From the NCBI GenBank assembly GCA_032117095.1, contig JAULZZ010000122.1:1-64000 (forward strand): a stretch of 64,000 nucleotides of DNA, written 5' to 3'. Position numbers and translations under genes: made by a program. Of this stretch, positions 54,164 to 63,589 are shown piece after piece. This DNA comes from REEB470 sp032117095 (GTDB taxonomy: Bacteria; Bacillota; Bacilli; Paenibacillales; YIM-B00363). The notes under the pieces are model-generated. The model searched no databases and was not told the origin of the DNA. It saw only the letters and a program-made list of their open reading frames with translations. The number at the start of each line of letters is the position of its first letter. Position 1 is the first letter of the stretch.

Positions 54164-54182
54164 GCGGGGGGAGGAACGTCTT

Positions 54183-54983
54183 TTGCATCCAGTACAGCAT
54201 GCTTTTCCTGCGGATGAGGCGGACGTCGTGCGATGGGTGTGGGTACCGGGGTGGAGTATGGATGACCGCCACTGGGGTGGTTTTGCGCAACGTTTTCTCT
54301 CTATCGAACATACATACGTAGATTTTTCGCAATGCGAAACGGGGCAATCATTTTATGAGGCGGTGCGTACTGCGATCGTGGCGAACCCGCATGCACACGC
54401 CACAGCGCAAAGAGGGAAACAAAGTGCCCCTTCTTGTGTCGTGGCATGGTCGATGGGGGCGATGGTGGCGCTAGACGTGTTGGCGACGCTACACGAGGAC
54501 ATACCGCTTGTCATTTTTGGGGGGAGTGTCCAATTTGCCTCCTCAGACGTGCACCGTGGGATGCCCCCTACGGCGATCACCCGCATGCAACGGCAGTTGG
54601 TGCGAGATCGTGCGGGCACATTGCGGACATTTCGGTGTGCGGTGTGGGGGCAGAGGCAAGATGTGCAGGGAGACGAGGGCGATGAGACGAGATGGGGCGC
54701 TTGTCGGTGGAAAATGGGGGCGTTGATCGAAGGATTGCACTATTTGCGAACCGCACATGTGCAGGACGCATGGTGTCAGTATCGCGAACATACGCTTTGG
54801 ATACATGGGGATGACGATCGGATTTGTCCGCGGGGAGGCGTGCCAGCACAGGCGATGGTCGTTCCCGCAGGGGGACATGCTCCCTTTTGGACACAGCCAC
54901 AACGGTGTGAAGAGGAGATGCGGCGGTGGATGGCGCACAGACAACAAAACGGCAGATCAGCGAGCGGTTTGGCGCAAAAGTGA
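54183..54983 (+). CDS. bioH: Alpha/beta hydrolase, probable pimeloyl-ACP methyl ester esterase
   Basis: A 266-residue hydrolase by its fold: oxyanion region VWVPGWSMDDRHW, nucleophile elbow VAWSMGAMVALD, the Asp in LWIHGDDDRICP and the His in PAGGHAPFWTQ. The elbow is AWSMG rather than GxSxG. Placed between bioF and bioC, it fits the BioC-BioH route, in which the esterase frees pimeloyl-ACP. TTG start 8 nt after GGGGGAGG. It overlaps bioC by 58 nt. It could instead be a BioG/BioK-type isozyme. Confidence 0.8.
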   Translation: MHPVQHAFPADEADVVRWVWVPGWSMDDRHWGGFAQRFLSIEHTYVDFSQCETGQSFYEAVRTAIVANPHAHATAQRGKQSAPSCVVAWSMGAMVALDVLATLHEDIPLVIFGGSVQFASSDVHRGMPPTAITRMQRQLVRDRAGTLRTFRCAVWGQRQDVQGDEGDETRWGACRWKMGALIEGLHYLRTAHVQDAWCQYREHTLWIHGDDDRICPRGGVPAQAMVVPAGGHAPFWTQPQRCEEEMRRWMAHRQQNGRSASGLAQK

Positions 54984-55759
54984 CGACGTATGACGATTTT
55001 GCATGCGTACAACGAGAAATGATGCACCACTTGATGGCGTTGCTCCATGCAAAACATCGTACCCCTGTGCAACACGTGTTGGAGGTCGGCTGTGGGACGG
55101 GCGCTTTGACGGACTGCTTGCTCACGACGTACGCCCAAGCGCAGGTGACCGCCGTGGATATTGCTTTGCCGATGATTGAGGCGACGGCACGGCGGTGTGC
55201 CTCAGACATGAAGCGGCTTCGTCTGTTGCACGGGGATGGGGAGCGATTAGAAGAGGTTTTTACAGCCCACTCGCCTCCCCGCTTTGACTTGATCGTGAGC
55301 AGTGCGGCGATTCAGTGGTTTACCGCCCCGTGTGAAGCGATGAAAGATTGGGTGCGTTATGTGCGACCACACGGCACGATTGCTTTGGCGACGTTTGGGC
55401 CTCGGACGTTGGAGCAGTTGCGGCAGGCGTTTATTTTGGCGGAAGCGCAATTACAGCTTCCCCATGTGCCCCGTACGTTGGCGTTTGTCGATCCGCTGGC
55501 AGTGGAGACGCAGTTATGCCAACTCGGCGCTGACGTGACGGTGCAAGAACAAATACAGACGGTGACGTATGCGACACCACGGGAGTTGTTGCATCACCTG
55601 AAAGCGATCGGTGCGAATCATGTGCCACGACACGCCCAAACAATGTTTCATCGGGCGTTATTTTTGCGTATGGTTGAGGCGTATACGCACACTTTTGGCG
55701 ATGCGACAGGGGTGCCTGCGACGTATCAGGTGGTGTATGCGGTGGCGACGTTCAGATAA
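54926..55759 (+). CDS. bioC: Malonyl-ACP O-methyltransferase
   Basis: A 277-residue SAM-dependent methyltransferase that starts pimeloyl synthesis by methylating malonyl-ACP. Motif I is VLEVGCGTGALTDCLL, with DIALPMIEAT and the BioC-type ISERFGAKVTTYDDFACVQ N-terminus; SSAAIQWF is typical. GTG start 8 nt after AGGAG, inside the end of the hydrolase gene. Last biotin gene; bioA (DAPA aminotransferase) and any bioW/bioI are absent from this operon. Confidence 0.9.
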   Translation: MDGAQTTKRQISERFGAKVTTYDDFACVQREMMHHLMALLHAKHRTPVQHVLEVGCGTGALTDCLLTTYAQAQVTAVDIALPMIEATARRCASDMKRLRLLHGDGERLEEVFTAHSPPRFDLIVSSAAIQWFTAPCEAMKDWVRYVRPHGTIALATFGPRTLEQLRQAFILAEAQLQLPHVPRTLAFVDPLAVETQLCQLGADVTVQEQIQTVTYATPRELLHHLKAIGANHVPRHAQTMFHRALFLRMVEAYTHTFGDATGVPATYQVVYAVATFR

Positions 55760-55783
55760 AAAAGGCAAAGGGGAGGCGGGCAC

Positions 55784-56632
55784 ATGGTGCAACGAATACT
55801 CAAATGGGATGGGCACACGCATGCTCAGTTTTGCAAGCATGGCAGTCCTGCCCCACTGATGCGTTACGTGGAGCAAGCCATCGCCCAACAGTTTGACCGT
55901 TATACGGTCAGTGAACACGCCCCGTTACCGGCACGATGGGTCGCAGATGCGTCATTGATGCAGGAGCTTGCCATGGCTGAGGCGGAATTGTCTGACTACG
56001 TCGCAGATGCCTGCCGTGTAAAAAAAGCAGTACAACACCAACTCGACGTATGTGTTGGCCTAGAGGTGGATTATTTGTACGGAAGCGAGTCGTTCACCCA
56101 CGACCTCATTTGTGGTGCGTTGTCTGCGCCGTTGGACGACGTCATCATGTCGGTGCATTATCTTCCGGGGTGCGGAGGCATGCGCTGTATCGATTATACG
56201 CCGGCGTATTTTCAAGAACACATCCTAGGGGCGTATGGCACGATGGAAAAAGTCGTCGATGCGTATTACGACCAGGTGGAGTGGGCGATTGCCTCTACCG
56301 CTTCTTGGGCGAACCACGTGCACCGTGTGCGACTCGGGCACGTTTTGTTGATCGAGAAGTTTCGTGCGGTATTGCCGGTGATTGACCCAGCACAGACGCA
56401 AGCACGACTGCAACGGCTCATTCCGTTGCTACAGACCTACCGTGTCGGCATCGACGTGAACATGGCAGGGCTTCGCAAACCGCATTGTCGCCAAATGTAT
56501 GTGCCTTTGTCTTTTATGCGTCAATGTGCCGCCCACGATATCCCACTCGTCTACGGGTCAGATGCACACGATCCGACGGAAGTTGGGAGCGGATGGGGCG
56601 ATTTTGTCGAGGCAATGACTGGGATGGGATGA
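55784..56632 (+). CDS. hisK: Histidinol-phosphatase (PHP family, HisK/HisJ)
   Basis: A 282-residue polymerase-and-histidinol-phosphatase domain enzyme removing phosphate from histidinol phosphate. Metal motifs: WDGHTHAQFCKHG, YTVSEHAPLP, GLEVDYLYG, MSVHYLPG and the C-terminal YGSDAHDPTEVG. The GGGGAGG site fits the ATG. It lies 24 nt after bioC on the same strand, so it could be read with the biotin operon; a functional link is not obvious. Confidence 0.88.
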   Translation: MVQRILKWDGHTHAQFCKHGSPAPLMRYVEQAIAQQFDRYTVSEHAPLPARWVADASLMQELAMAEAELSDYVADACRVKKAVQHQLDVCVGLEVDYLYGSESFTHDLICGALSAPLDDVIMSVHYLPGCGGMRCIDYTPAYFQEHILGAYGTMEKVVDAYYDQVEWAIASTASWANHVHRVRLGHVLLIEKFRAVLPVIDPAQTQARLQRLIPLLQTYRVGIDVNMAGLRKPHCRQMYVPLSFMRQCAAHDIPLVYGSDAHDPTEVGSGWGDFVEAMTGMG

Positions 56633-57143
56633 TTTTCCATCATGCGTATAGGAGGGCACCGTGTTCCCATCCGAAACACCGATTTGTTAAAACGCCTTTT
56701 GCTTTTTTGGCTAAAGGAAGCGACTTGTTCGCAAGTGTTGTATCAGGGATTTCGAGTTGAAGGCGGCGATACAGCAAGAGAGAAAACTTTGCAAAAAAAA
56801 TTTTAGAAACGTTGTAAAATAGGATTGCAAAAATACGTTTGATATTGTACAATTGAAAAGTAATGATTTTTCTTTTATAGACGGGCATCGTGTACGTATT
56901 ACTTCGTGATATCCGTATGCGGTGATGTGCTCCTCTATGGTGGGGCGCATACGTTGTTTATTTTGATGCGTCATGTGAGACGAATCATGCGTGATGTGAA
57001 GAGGGGGGATAATGCATGGGGGGCTATAAGAAAAAGTCATAAAAAACTGTCGCCACGAAGTAGGGAGAAAGTACCATTCCATTCATTGCACTTGTCGCTT
57101 GTTATGCCAAGCAGACGGATTTTGTCACAATTCTGATGTTTTC
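56633..57143. other. Gene-less region upstream of the family D element
   Basis: About 510 bp. Near 56676-56715 AACACCGATTTG and AAAACGCCTTTTGC recall family A/B fragments. The rest is AT-rich with no credible gene or clear terminator after hisK. Confidence 0.45.
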
Positions 57144-57329
57144 AATCCAATGTCAACAGGTTAAGCGGGTGAATCCACAATTCACTTTTTGGATATGGTG
57201 AAAAGCGGATGATCTCGGGTACGGATGAATCAGTGAGGATAGGTTTTTTCGAGAACGTCAAGATTTTTTTCAAATTTTCGTTTATTTGCAAAATTTTCAA
57301 GAAAGTTTTTAACCTGTTGATATTGGTTT
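57144..57329. repeat. Family D MITE-like element, complete
   Basis: About 186 bp. Left end AATCCAATGTCAACAGGTTAA at 57144-57164 and right end TTAACCTGTTGATATTGGTTT at 57309-57329 match as inverted repeats at 19 of 21 positions. The right two thirds match window positions 1-118. Confidence 0.7.
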
Positions 57330-57466
57330 CATGTTTATGGGAAAAATGTTACCATACTCCAAAATATTTTGCAATCCGAGTAACAGACAATTTGTCACTT
57401 GTCCAAAAGTTGTTGACATTGCAGTTTATAGAGCAAAAAAATCCAACCCCCCGAGGAGTGGTTATT

Positions 57467-58381
57467 ATGAAAAACAGTACAAACATCATTGTCGCCTTCA
57501 CAAAACGGTTCTTTCCACACATCATCTTTTTAATCGTTTTCGCTCTCGTTTATGGCATTGCTGGATCAAAAGAAGGGTACGCAACAGTGGCGAAGCGTTG
57601 CGCTGGCGTTACGATCGATCCCGTAGCTAGTGGATATCGCCTGATCGTCATGTACGAAATGAGCAAGAACAAAGGAACTTGTATCGTGTATGCACAAGAC
57701 GGAAAGACAGAAATTGCCCGTGCAAGAATTGAAAATCAATCTCAAACTATTACGTTTTATCATAAAACAGGCAACATTGCTGTCACATTTCCCCGTGGGG
57801 CAAAGACGCCGACCGTCACCGTGTCCAACACCTTGTTTCGAGATAAGAGAATCCATGTGCATGCTTCTTGCTCTTACCCAAAACCAAACTGTGCGCTGTC
57901 GATTGAAGTTCCTGTGGGAAGAGGTCAAATTACCGCCAAATTGTCGGGCGGGTCTTCAAATACACCAAAAAATGCCACTCTTTCTTTTGTTCAACGGCTC
58001 GGTCGTAACAACAATCCTGCCTTGGTAGGCGAGATCACTCGCGACTTGGAGACAAACAAATTAACTGGTGCGAATTTTGGTGTAAATGGAGAAGTGTTGC
58101 TTAATGGTAAAACAAGTATTCCTTATGGCGTGAATGTCAATGTTCTGGGATGTAACACAGGAACGGTTGTCGGGGGAACTATCGGGGTAAACAGTAAAGT
58201 GTCTTCGAAAGTATCTGCACAAGCAGGAGTTTCTTCTGATGGTTGTCGTTTAACTTCAACAGTTCAACTGAATTGGGAGGCGACCCCAAACACTTCCTTT
58301 AACTTAGGTTACAAGCGTAATATAGGTGATGGAAAGCCACTGGATCAAGAATTCGTAGCAAACTTTCAATACCGCTTTTAG
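57467..58381 (+). CDS. Orphan secreted beta-rich protein ending in an aromatic-rich strand
   Basis: A 304-residue protein of no recognised family. A long signal peptide or anchor: KRFFPHIIFLIVFALVYGIA, with possible cleavage before TVAKRC. The mature part alternates polar and hydrophobic residues in many short strands; six or seven Cys are spread through it. The end (LNWEATPNTSFNLGYKRN, then EFVANFQYRF) has the alternating pattern and terminal Phe seen in outer-membrane beta-barrel proteins, strange for a Gram-positive. GAGGAG precedes the ATG. A family D element lies 138 bp upstream; codon use is AT-rich. A terminator follows. Confidence 0.6.
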   Translation: MKNSTNIIVAFTKRFFPHIIFLIVFALVYGIAGSKEGYATVAKRCAGVTIDPVASGYRLIVMYEMSKNKGTCIVYAQDGKTEIARARIENQSQTITFYHKTGNIAVTFPRGAKTPTVTVSNTLFRDKRIHVHASCSYPKPNCALSIEVPVGRGQITAKLSGGSSNTPKNATLSFVQRLGRNNNPALVGEITRDLETNKLTGANFGVNGEVLLNGKTSIPYGVNVNVLGCNTGTVVGGTIGVNSKVSSKVSAQAGVSSDGCRLTSTVQLNWEATPNTSFNLGYKRNIGDGKPLDQEFVANFQYRF

Positions 58382-58463
58382 TATTCGTATGAGGCTCACA
58401 AATTCTTTAGAAAGAATTCGTACAAGCGTTGACGTGGATATTTTCCCATCATGGAGTACGGAC

Positions 58464-58533
58464 AAAAAAATAGGACATCACGTTCGTGCAGGCGTATCCC
58501 GCGTTGCATGACGTGCATGTCCTTATTTTTTTT
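58464..58533. terminator. Bidirectional terminator
   Basis: AAAAAAATAGGACATCACGT pairs with ACGTGCATGTCC followed by TTATTTTTTTT. It can end the secreted-protein transcript (plus) and the helicase transcript (minus). Confidence 0.8.
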
Positions 58534-58602
58534 GGGCGTCCCAAACGTCCAAACCAGATGCGCTGTCGTTGCGACCATGTGGACGGCAGCATGACAGATT
58601 TT

Positions 58603-58709
58603 ATACGAAACACGGATTAAAAACATTGATATAGAGGGATTACTTTTACGAGAACACACAAAGGAATTTTTAATAAACAGGATATCTGTATTCATTCTGT
58701 GTTTCGTAT
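58603..58709 (+). repeat. Family A MITE-like element (copy 11)
   Basis: ATACGAAACACGGATTAAAA at the left, CATTCTGTGTTTCGTAT at the right. It ends 22 bp before the helicase stop. Confidence 0.9.
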
Positions 58710-58730
58710 GATGCATGCGATTCGTACATT

Positions 58731-61154
58731 TCAACGTTGCGCATAAAACAGCCCCCCGCGTAAAAAGGACACTTCGATGTGCGGTGCGAGCTGGTCATGC
58801 AACCCTTTCGCAGTATGCAGTCGCCACTGTGCGACATGCGCCATCGTCTCCTCTTCCGTGTCGTGATGTACGACCGTTTCAAGTTGTTGTTCCGCGATCG
58901 CGAGACGCTGTCGGGCGTGTGTCGCCCACGTATGATCTTCGCCTTGGAGTATGTCGATCAGGTGCTGGCGGATGTGTGCAAGTGCTTGGGCAACGTACTG
59001 TGGGTGCGGGGGAGGGGGCGGTGTTGCGGGACAGGAAGCGACGAATGTGCGGGCACGAAGCCAGTCTTCCCCAGCAGTTTCCAAAGTCCCTTCATACAAA
59101 TCGTACGCCCACGTGAACGGTTGTGCATACCGAATATGACTACGATAGGCCACGTGCCCATGTACGACGAGCCACGGTGCGCACGATTGGGCGTCTTGTT
59201 CGGCGTATACACAAACCCACCGTCCGTGTTGCTGTACAAGATCGAACATTTGGTACAAACGGGTGCAGCCGTACGTTAAGGTTTCCCGTACATGCGCTTG
59301 AGGGGCGGTTTGTGTACAAGGGGGCGGGGCATTGCCGAATGAAAAAGCGACCGTAAGCGGTTTTGCTTCTGCGCCTGTGGCACGGACGTAACGCCAATAA
59401 TACGAACGTTGGAGCAAATGTTCATCCACATAGGGGGAAAGGCCTAGTGTCAATACTGTGTCGTCGTCATGGACGACTGCGCACCCCGAGGCGACAGCAA
59501 AGTGTTTGGCAAACGCATAAATTTCTTCTTGGGGCATCGGAGGGGGCGGGATGGGGGACGTTTCATGCTGGGCATGCGTGGGAAGAGGAGCGAATACACG
59601 ATTTTCATCTAGGATCGGTTGCAAATCGCCAATGACATCTTGGAAAAGTGTAATCTTTTCTTGCAACAACGAAAGTAGATGTTCCTCGATAGTCCCCCTT
59701 GTCGTAAAGTTCGTAATGTGTACGGGGGATGTTTGGCCGAGCCGATGAATGCGCCCAATGCGTTGCTCCACGCGCATCGGATTCCATGGCAAGTCATAGT
59801 TGATCATATGGTGACAAAACTGCAAATTAAGCCCTTCTCCACCGGCTTCTGTCGCCACGAGCACGTGCGCATCTTGTTGAAATCGTTCGACCATCCAGCT
59901 TTTTTTTCCGCGGTTCATCCCTCCATCATACGGCACAGCGACGATGCCTGCTTGTTGGAGCATGTGCAATAAGTAGTGTTGCGTGGCGCGGTATTCCGTG
60001 AATACGATCGTTTTTTCTTTTGTAAGGCGCAATTGTGCGAGGAGTGCCGTTGCTTTGGATTGTACAGTGACATGGCGCAACAAGGTGAGGACATGGCGCA
60101 TTTCTTCTTGGCGCGGAGGGGGAAGTGTCGGCATCATCCGCACGAGGGCGACGAATACGGCATCCCGCGAGGAGCACGCTTCCCGTTGCAACGTAAGCAA
60201 AGAAAGTCGATTGAACGCCCCCTCTTTTTGTTGCATAAAAGTGGTGATGCCATCGTACAACGCTTGCTCCTCGGGGCTAAAATCGACGATCGTATGCGTC
60301 ACATGTCGTGTGGTCGCCGTCTCGGCACAAACGGTACGTTCGTTTCGAACCATGAGCGGGGCAAGAAGATGACGCAACGTATCATGGTTTTTTTGTTGTT
60401 TCTTTTTCGTCCCGTACATTTCGCGGAATTGTTTGGCGGTGCCCACGTAGCCAGGTTTGAGCAGGGAGATCAATGGGTATAGCTCACGAATGTTGTTGTG
60501 CACGGGGGTGGCGGTGAGTAACAAACAAAATGTACGCTGAATTTTGTTGACAAAGGCATAGTTGACAGAACGTTCATTTTTGAGTTTGTGTGCTTCATCG
60601 ATGAGGAGCAAGTCGTACGATTGTGCCAAAATGGTGCTTTCGTGGGCTTTTCGTTTTGCCGTGTCGAGGGAAGCCACGACGATGTTTGCCTGTGTAAATA
60701 CGTGTGCAGCGTGGCGATGGGCGACGGCATCGATGGCAAATTTCGTGCGCAGTTCACGTACCCACTGCATGACGAGGGAAGCAGGCACGAGGATCAAAGC
60801 GCGTGTCACGAGCCCGCGCACGAGGTATTCTTTTAAGATAATCCCTGCCTCGATCGTTTTGCCTAATCCGACTTCATCGGCGAGCAACGCACGCCCATGC
60901 ATTTCGTGTACGACACGCCGTGCGGTTTCAATTTGATGGGGAAGCGGAACGATGTGGGTAAGATGGCGTAAACCATGCAGCACATCGTCTTTCGGTACGT
61001 GACGCACTTGATCGACGCGCAAGGCGAGAGAATAATAACGTGGATCGTCCCAAGGGGCTGTATTTTCGAGGCGAGATTGTAGCGCCGTAAACCAGTGGGG
61101 ATCTAAGGTCATGGAAACATCAGCGGTGATCGGGTATGTTGTTGGTGCGTGCAA
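58731..61154 (-). CDS. yqhH: SNF2/RapA-type helicase (YqhH-like)
   Basis: An 807-residue ATP-dependent nucleic-acid translocase, soluble. Motifs: Q/I LLADEVGLGKTIEAG, Ia LILVPASLVMQW, II LLIDEAHKLKN, III LLLTATPVHNN, then IV IVFTEYRATQHYLL, V ATEAGGEGLNLQF and VI RVEQRIGRIHRLGQ. The 270-residue C-terminal part is not recognisable. Resembles Bacillus YqhH, a RapA-like protein of unknown role. TTG at 61154 is 9 nt after AAAGGA. It is divergent from lipM, as expected near the yqhH-lipM neighbourhood. Confidence 0.87.
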   Translation of the reverse strand: MHAPTTYPITADVSMTLDPHWFTALQSRLENTAPWDDPRYYSLALRVDQVRHVPKDDVLHGLRHLTHIVPLPHQIETARRVVHEMHGRALLADEVGLGKTIEAGIILKEYLVRGLVTRALILVPASLVMQWVRELRTKFAIDAVAHRHAAHVFTQANIVVASLDTAKRKAHESTILAQSYDLLLIDEAHKLKNERSVNYAFVNKIQRTFCLLLTATPVHNNIRELYPLISLLKPGYVGTAKQFREMYGTKKKQQKNHDTLRHLLAPLMVRNERTVCAETATTRHVTHTIVDFSPEEQALYDGITTFMQQKEGAFNRLSLLTLQREACSSRDAVFVALVRMMPTLPPPRQEEMRHVLTLLRHVTVQSKATALLAQLRLTKEKTIVFTEYRATQHYLLHMLQQAGIVAVPYDGGMNRGKKSWMVERFQQDAHVLVATEAGGEGLNLQFCHHMINYDLPWNPMRVEQRIGRIHRLGQTSPVHITNFTTRGTIEEHLLSLLQEKITLFQDVIGDLQPILDENRVFAPLPTHAQHETSPIPPPPMPQEEIYAFAKHFAVASGCAVVHDDDTVLTLGLSPYVDEHLLQRSYYWRYVRATGAEAKPLTVAFSFGNAPPPCTQTAPQAHVRETLTYGCTRLYQMFDLVQQHGRWVCVYAEQDAQSCAPWLVVHGHVAYRSHIRYAQPFTWAYDLYEGTLETAGEDWLRARTFVASCPATPPPPPHPQYVAQALAHIRQHLIDILQGEDHTWATHARQRLAIAEQQLETVVHHDTEEETMAHVAQWRLHTAKGLHDQLAPHIEVSFLRGGLFYAQR

Positions 61155-61213
61155 CCGAGACCATCCTTTCTACGGTGATGTACCCGCTAGTTTGTGTTAA
61201 AATGGTTGTGACC

Positions 61214-61318
61214 ATACAAAATGCGTATTAAAAACAGAGACGCAGGGGGTTCTCTTTTGCGGGAAAGCAAAAGGCGGTGTCACCGAGGAGGACGATGGAT
61301 CGGAATATGGATGCGTAT
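61214..61318 (+). repeat. Family B MITE-like element, diverged
   Basis: ATACAAAATGCGTATTAAAA at the left, TTTTGCGGGAAAGCAAAAGG and CACCGAGG in the core, GATGCGTAT at the right. It occupies the divergent spacer between yqhH and lipM. Confidence 0.5.
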
Positions 61319-61379
61319 CGTGTATGCCGTTCCCCCGCTGTACAAAACCATGACGCATAGAGGAAAGGGTGCAACAGCA

Positions 61380-62219
61380 ATGAACACGCCACCTATGACA
61401 TGGCGACTGCTCCGCGATGGGGATCAAAGTCCCGCCATGAATATGGCCGTCGACGAAGCGCTCATGCACAGTGTCGGACAAGCCGATGCACCACCGACGC
61501 TTCGGCTATACGGATGGAATCCGCCAACGTTGTCTATTGGGTATTTCCAACGTGCTGCATCGGTCGATTTACAAGCATTGCAAGCACAACGCATTGGTTT
61601 TGTGCGGAGACCGACGGGCGGACGGGCGGTATTACATGCGCAAGAAGTGACCTATGCCATTGTGGTGAAAGAAGGCACAATCTTGCCCTCTTCCATTTCT
61701 GCTTCGTATCGGATGCTCAGCGAAGGCATCGCCCATGCGTTACGTGCATTGGGATTGGATGCGGAGATGGCGACGTTGCCGTCTGCTTCAACGCATGGCG
61801 AGCAAAGTTCGGCAGCATGTTTTGACGCCCCGTCGTGGCATGAGTTGGTAGTAGACGGTAAAAAAGTCGCAGGCAGTGCCCAATGGCGACAACACGGCGC
61901 ACTTTTGCAACACGGCTCGATTTTGCTGGATCACAATATTGAACAGTTGTTTTCATTGCTCGCTTTTCGTTCACCCACGCAACGCATGCGCATGCAACAG
62001 CTGTATACTGACCATGCCACGACGATCAATGAACAACGACAAAAAAACGGATGCACGCCGATGACCAAAGAAGCCGTCGAGGCGGCACTGTTATGCGGAT
62101 GGGGCGAGACGTTGCACGCCCAATGGCACGCCGATACGCTGTCTGAGGATGAACGCATGGTCGCAACACATCGGAGGGTGACAAAATATGAGCAGGATGC
62201 TTGGAATTTACGCAAGTAA
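61380..62219 (+). CDS. lipM: Octanoyltransferase LipM
   Basis: A 279-residue cofactor-transferase-family enzyme moving octanoyl from ACP to GcvH at the start of lipoate synthesis. N-terminus TWRLLRDGDQSPAMNMAVDE; lipoyl-binding RRPTGGRAVLHAQEVTYAIV; the acyl-carrying Cys in SSAACFDAPSWHELVVDGKK followed by VAGSAQWR; ends KYEQDAWNLRK. This Cys-containing pattern matches LipM, not LplJ. ATG 61380 lies after GGAAAGGGTG; the upstream open frame is mostly repeat DNA. Confidence 0.92.
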   Translation: MNTPPMTWRLLRDGDQSPAMNMAVDEALMHSVGQADAPPTLRLYGWNPPTLSIGYFQRAASVDLQALQAQRIGFVRRPTGGRAVLHAQEVTYAIVVKEGTILPSSISASYRMLSEGIAHALRALGLDAEMATLPSASTHGEQSSAACFDAPSWHELVVDGKKVAGSAQWRQHGALLQHGSILLDHNIEQLFSLLAFRSPTQRMRMQQLYTDHATTINEQRQKNGCTPMTKEAVEAALLCGWGETLHAQWHADTLSEDERMVATHRRVTKYEQDAWNLRK

Positions 62220-62225
62220 TCCGTA

Positions 62226-62289
62226 AGGGCACCTCAATAAACCGTTGTAAAAAACTCTTCCGTAAACAAGCGTTTTTTATTTTTTTGCG
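62226..62289. repeat. Family C element, truncated
   Basis: GGGCACCTCAATAAACC is the family C left end; the element appears cut by the family A copy that follows. Confidence 0.45.
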
Positions 62290-62390
62290 ATGCGAATGAC
62301 GTGTTCAATACATCCGATTGGGCAACACTCATTTTTCGAGAAAGAAAACGGCATCCCTCTGTATAGATGTTTTGAATAGGGGGTTCGTAT
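62290..62390 (-). repeat. Family A MITE-like element (copy 12, diverged)
   Basis: TTCAATACATCCGATTGGG and TTTTTCGAGAAAG and CCCTCTGTATAGATGTTTTG match the family in reverse; the end reads GGTTCGTAT. It lies upstream of the first Rpn-family gene of the tandem pair. Confidence 0.65.
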
Positions 62391-62470
62391 GAGTCTGATG
62401 CACCATATTGTCATGGCATTTTGAAGAGGATCCGATTGCAACACGTTTTTTGGGGAGGATGAACATTCAG

Positions 62471-63460
62471 ATGAACAAAAAAAAGCTCGTGCGATTTGAT
62501 TGGGCCATGAAATACATCTTGCGGAACAAGGCAAACTTTGACGTGCTCGAAGGCTTTTTATCCAATCTGCTAAAAGAAGAGATCAAAATCCAAAACTTGC
62601 TAGAGAGCGAAAGCAATCGCGACGAAAGCACCAAAAAATTCAGTATTGTTGATTTGGTGTGTACGGATGCGAAGGGACGCCAATTTTTGATTGAAATACA
62701 AAATCAGCGTGAAGTAGATTACTTGCAACGGATTTTATGGACGACGTCAAAGACCATTGTAGATCTTCTAGAAATCGGTCGACCGTACAAAAATGTGGTG
62801 AAAGTGATTTCCATCAGTATTTTATATTTTCCGTTTGGGAATAATCCGGAATATATGTATAGAGGGAAAACGCAATTCTGGGGAATAAATTGCAAACAAT
62901 CATTGATTCTTTACGGGAAATCGATCGAATCTACAGGTGTTTCTCCCATTACAGACGAGGACGTCTTCCCAGAATATTATTTACTCGATGTGTCCCGCTT
63001 TGAGGATAAGATCAATGAAGAAATCGATGAATGGATCTATTTTTTTAAGCATGGCGAAATCAGGGAAGAGTTCAAATCTCCTGGCATTCTTGCGGCCAGT
63101 AAAAAACTCGATATTCTTTCGATGCCCCCAGGAGAGAAGCGCGCATACGAAAAGTATCTTGCGTATTTAGCCTCGGAGACGGATATTCTTGGAACGGCAA
63201 AAACAGAAGGCCATGCAGAAGGCATTGCAAAAGGAAGAGCAGAAGGACTCGCAGAAGGTCTCGCAGAAGGTCACGCAGAAGGTCTCGCAGAAGGTCTCGC
63301 AGAAGGCCACGCAAAAGGAAGGGCAGAAGGCCTCGCAGAAGGCATTAAAACCGTCGTCAAAAACTTATTATCCATAAAAATGGATTTTCATACCATTTCC
63401 CAAGCTACTGGATTGACTGTCGAACAAATTGCGGAAATCCAAAAGTCGTCGACGCCATGA
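62471..63460 (+). CDS. Rpn-family PD-(D/E)XK nuclease/transposase with tandem AEG repeats
   Basis: A 329-residue protein. N-terminal KLVRFDWAMKYILRNKANFD (the usual family opening), then the active-site region IVDLVCTDAKGRQFLIEIQN with Asp and ExQ, LWTTSKTIVDLL and VISISILYF. The C-terminus from about residue 245 is a run of four-residue units (A/K)EG(L/H/R/I), encoded by a 12-bp DNA repeat at about 63207-63345, then SIKMDFHTISQATGLTVEQI. GGGGAGG is 12 nt before the ATG; an ATG at 62459 is too close to it. Followed 130 bp later by a close paralogue. Confidence 0.75.
   Translation: MNKKKLVRFDWAMKYILRNKANFDVLEGFLSNLLKEEIKIQNLLESESNRDESTKKFSIVDLVCTDAKGRQFLIEIQNQREVDYLQRILWTTSKTIVDLLEIGRPYKNVVKVISISILYFPFGNNPEYMYRGKTQFWGINCKQSLILYGKSIESTGVSPITDEDVFPEYYLLDVSRFEDKINEEIDEWIYFFKHGEIREEFKSPGILAASKKLDILSMPPGEKRAYEKYLAYLASETDILGTAKTEGHAEGIAKGRAEGLAEGLAEGHAEGLAEGLAEGHAKGRAEGLAEGIKTVVKNLLSIKMDFHTISQATGLTVEQIAEIQKSSTP
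63207..63345 (+). repeat. 12-bp tandem repeat encoding AEG units
   Basis: Units of the type GCAGAAGGTCTC repeat with small changes, in frame, about eleven times. Copy number could vary by slippage without frameshift. Confidence 0.7.
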
Positions 63461-63589
63461 GCAACTTGTATGGAAAACTTGTACACAAAGTGTTGCATTT
63501 TGCTGGGCATGACCATTGTCCAGAAGTTGTCATGGCCTTTTGAAGCTGATAAGATTAAAACAGATTTTTTGGAGGGGATGAGACTTCAG

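Noticed and set aside
63207..63345. CRISPR-like short repeats
   Set aside because: They are contiguous in-frame 12-bp units coding AEG without spacers.
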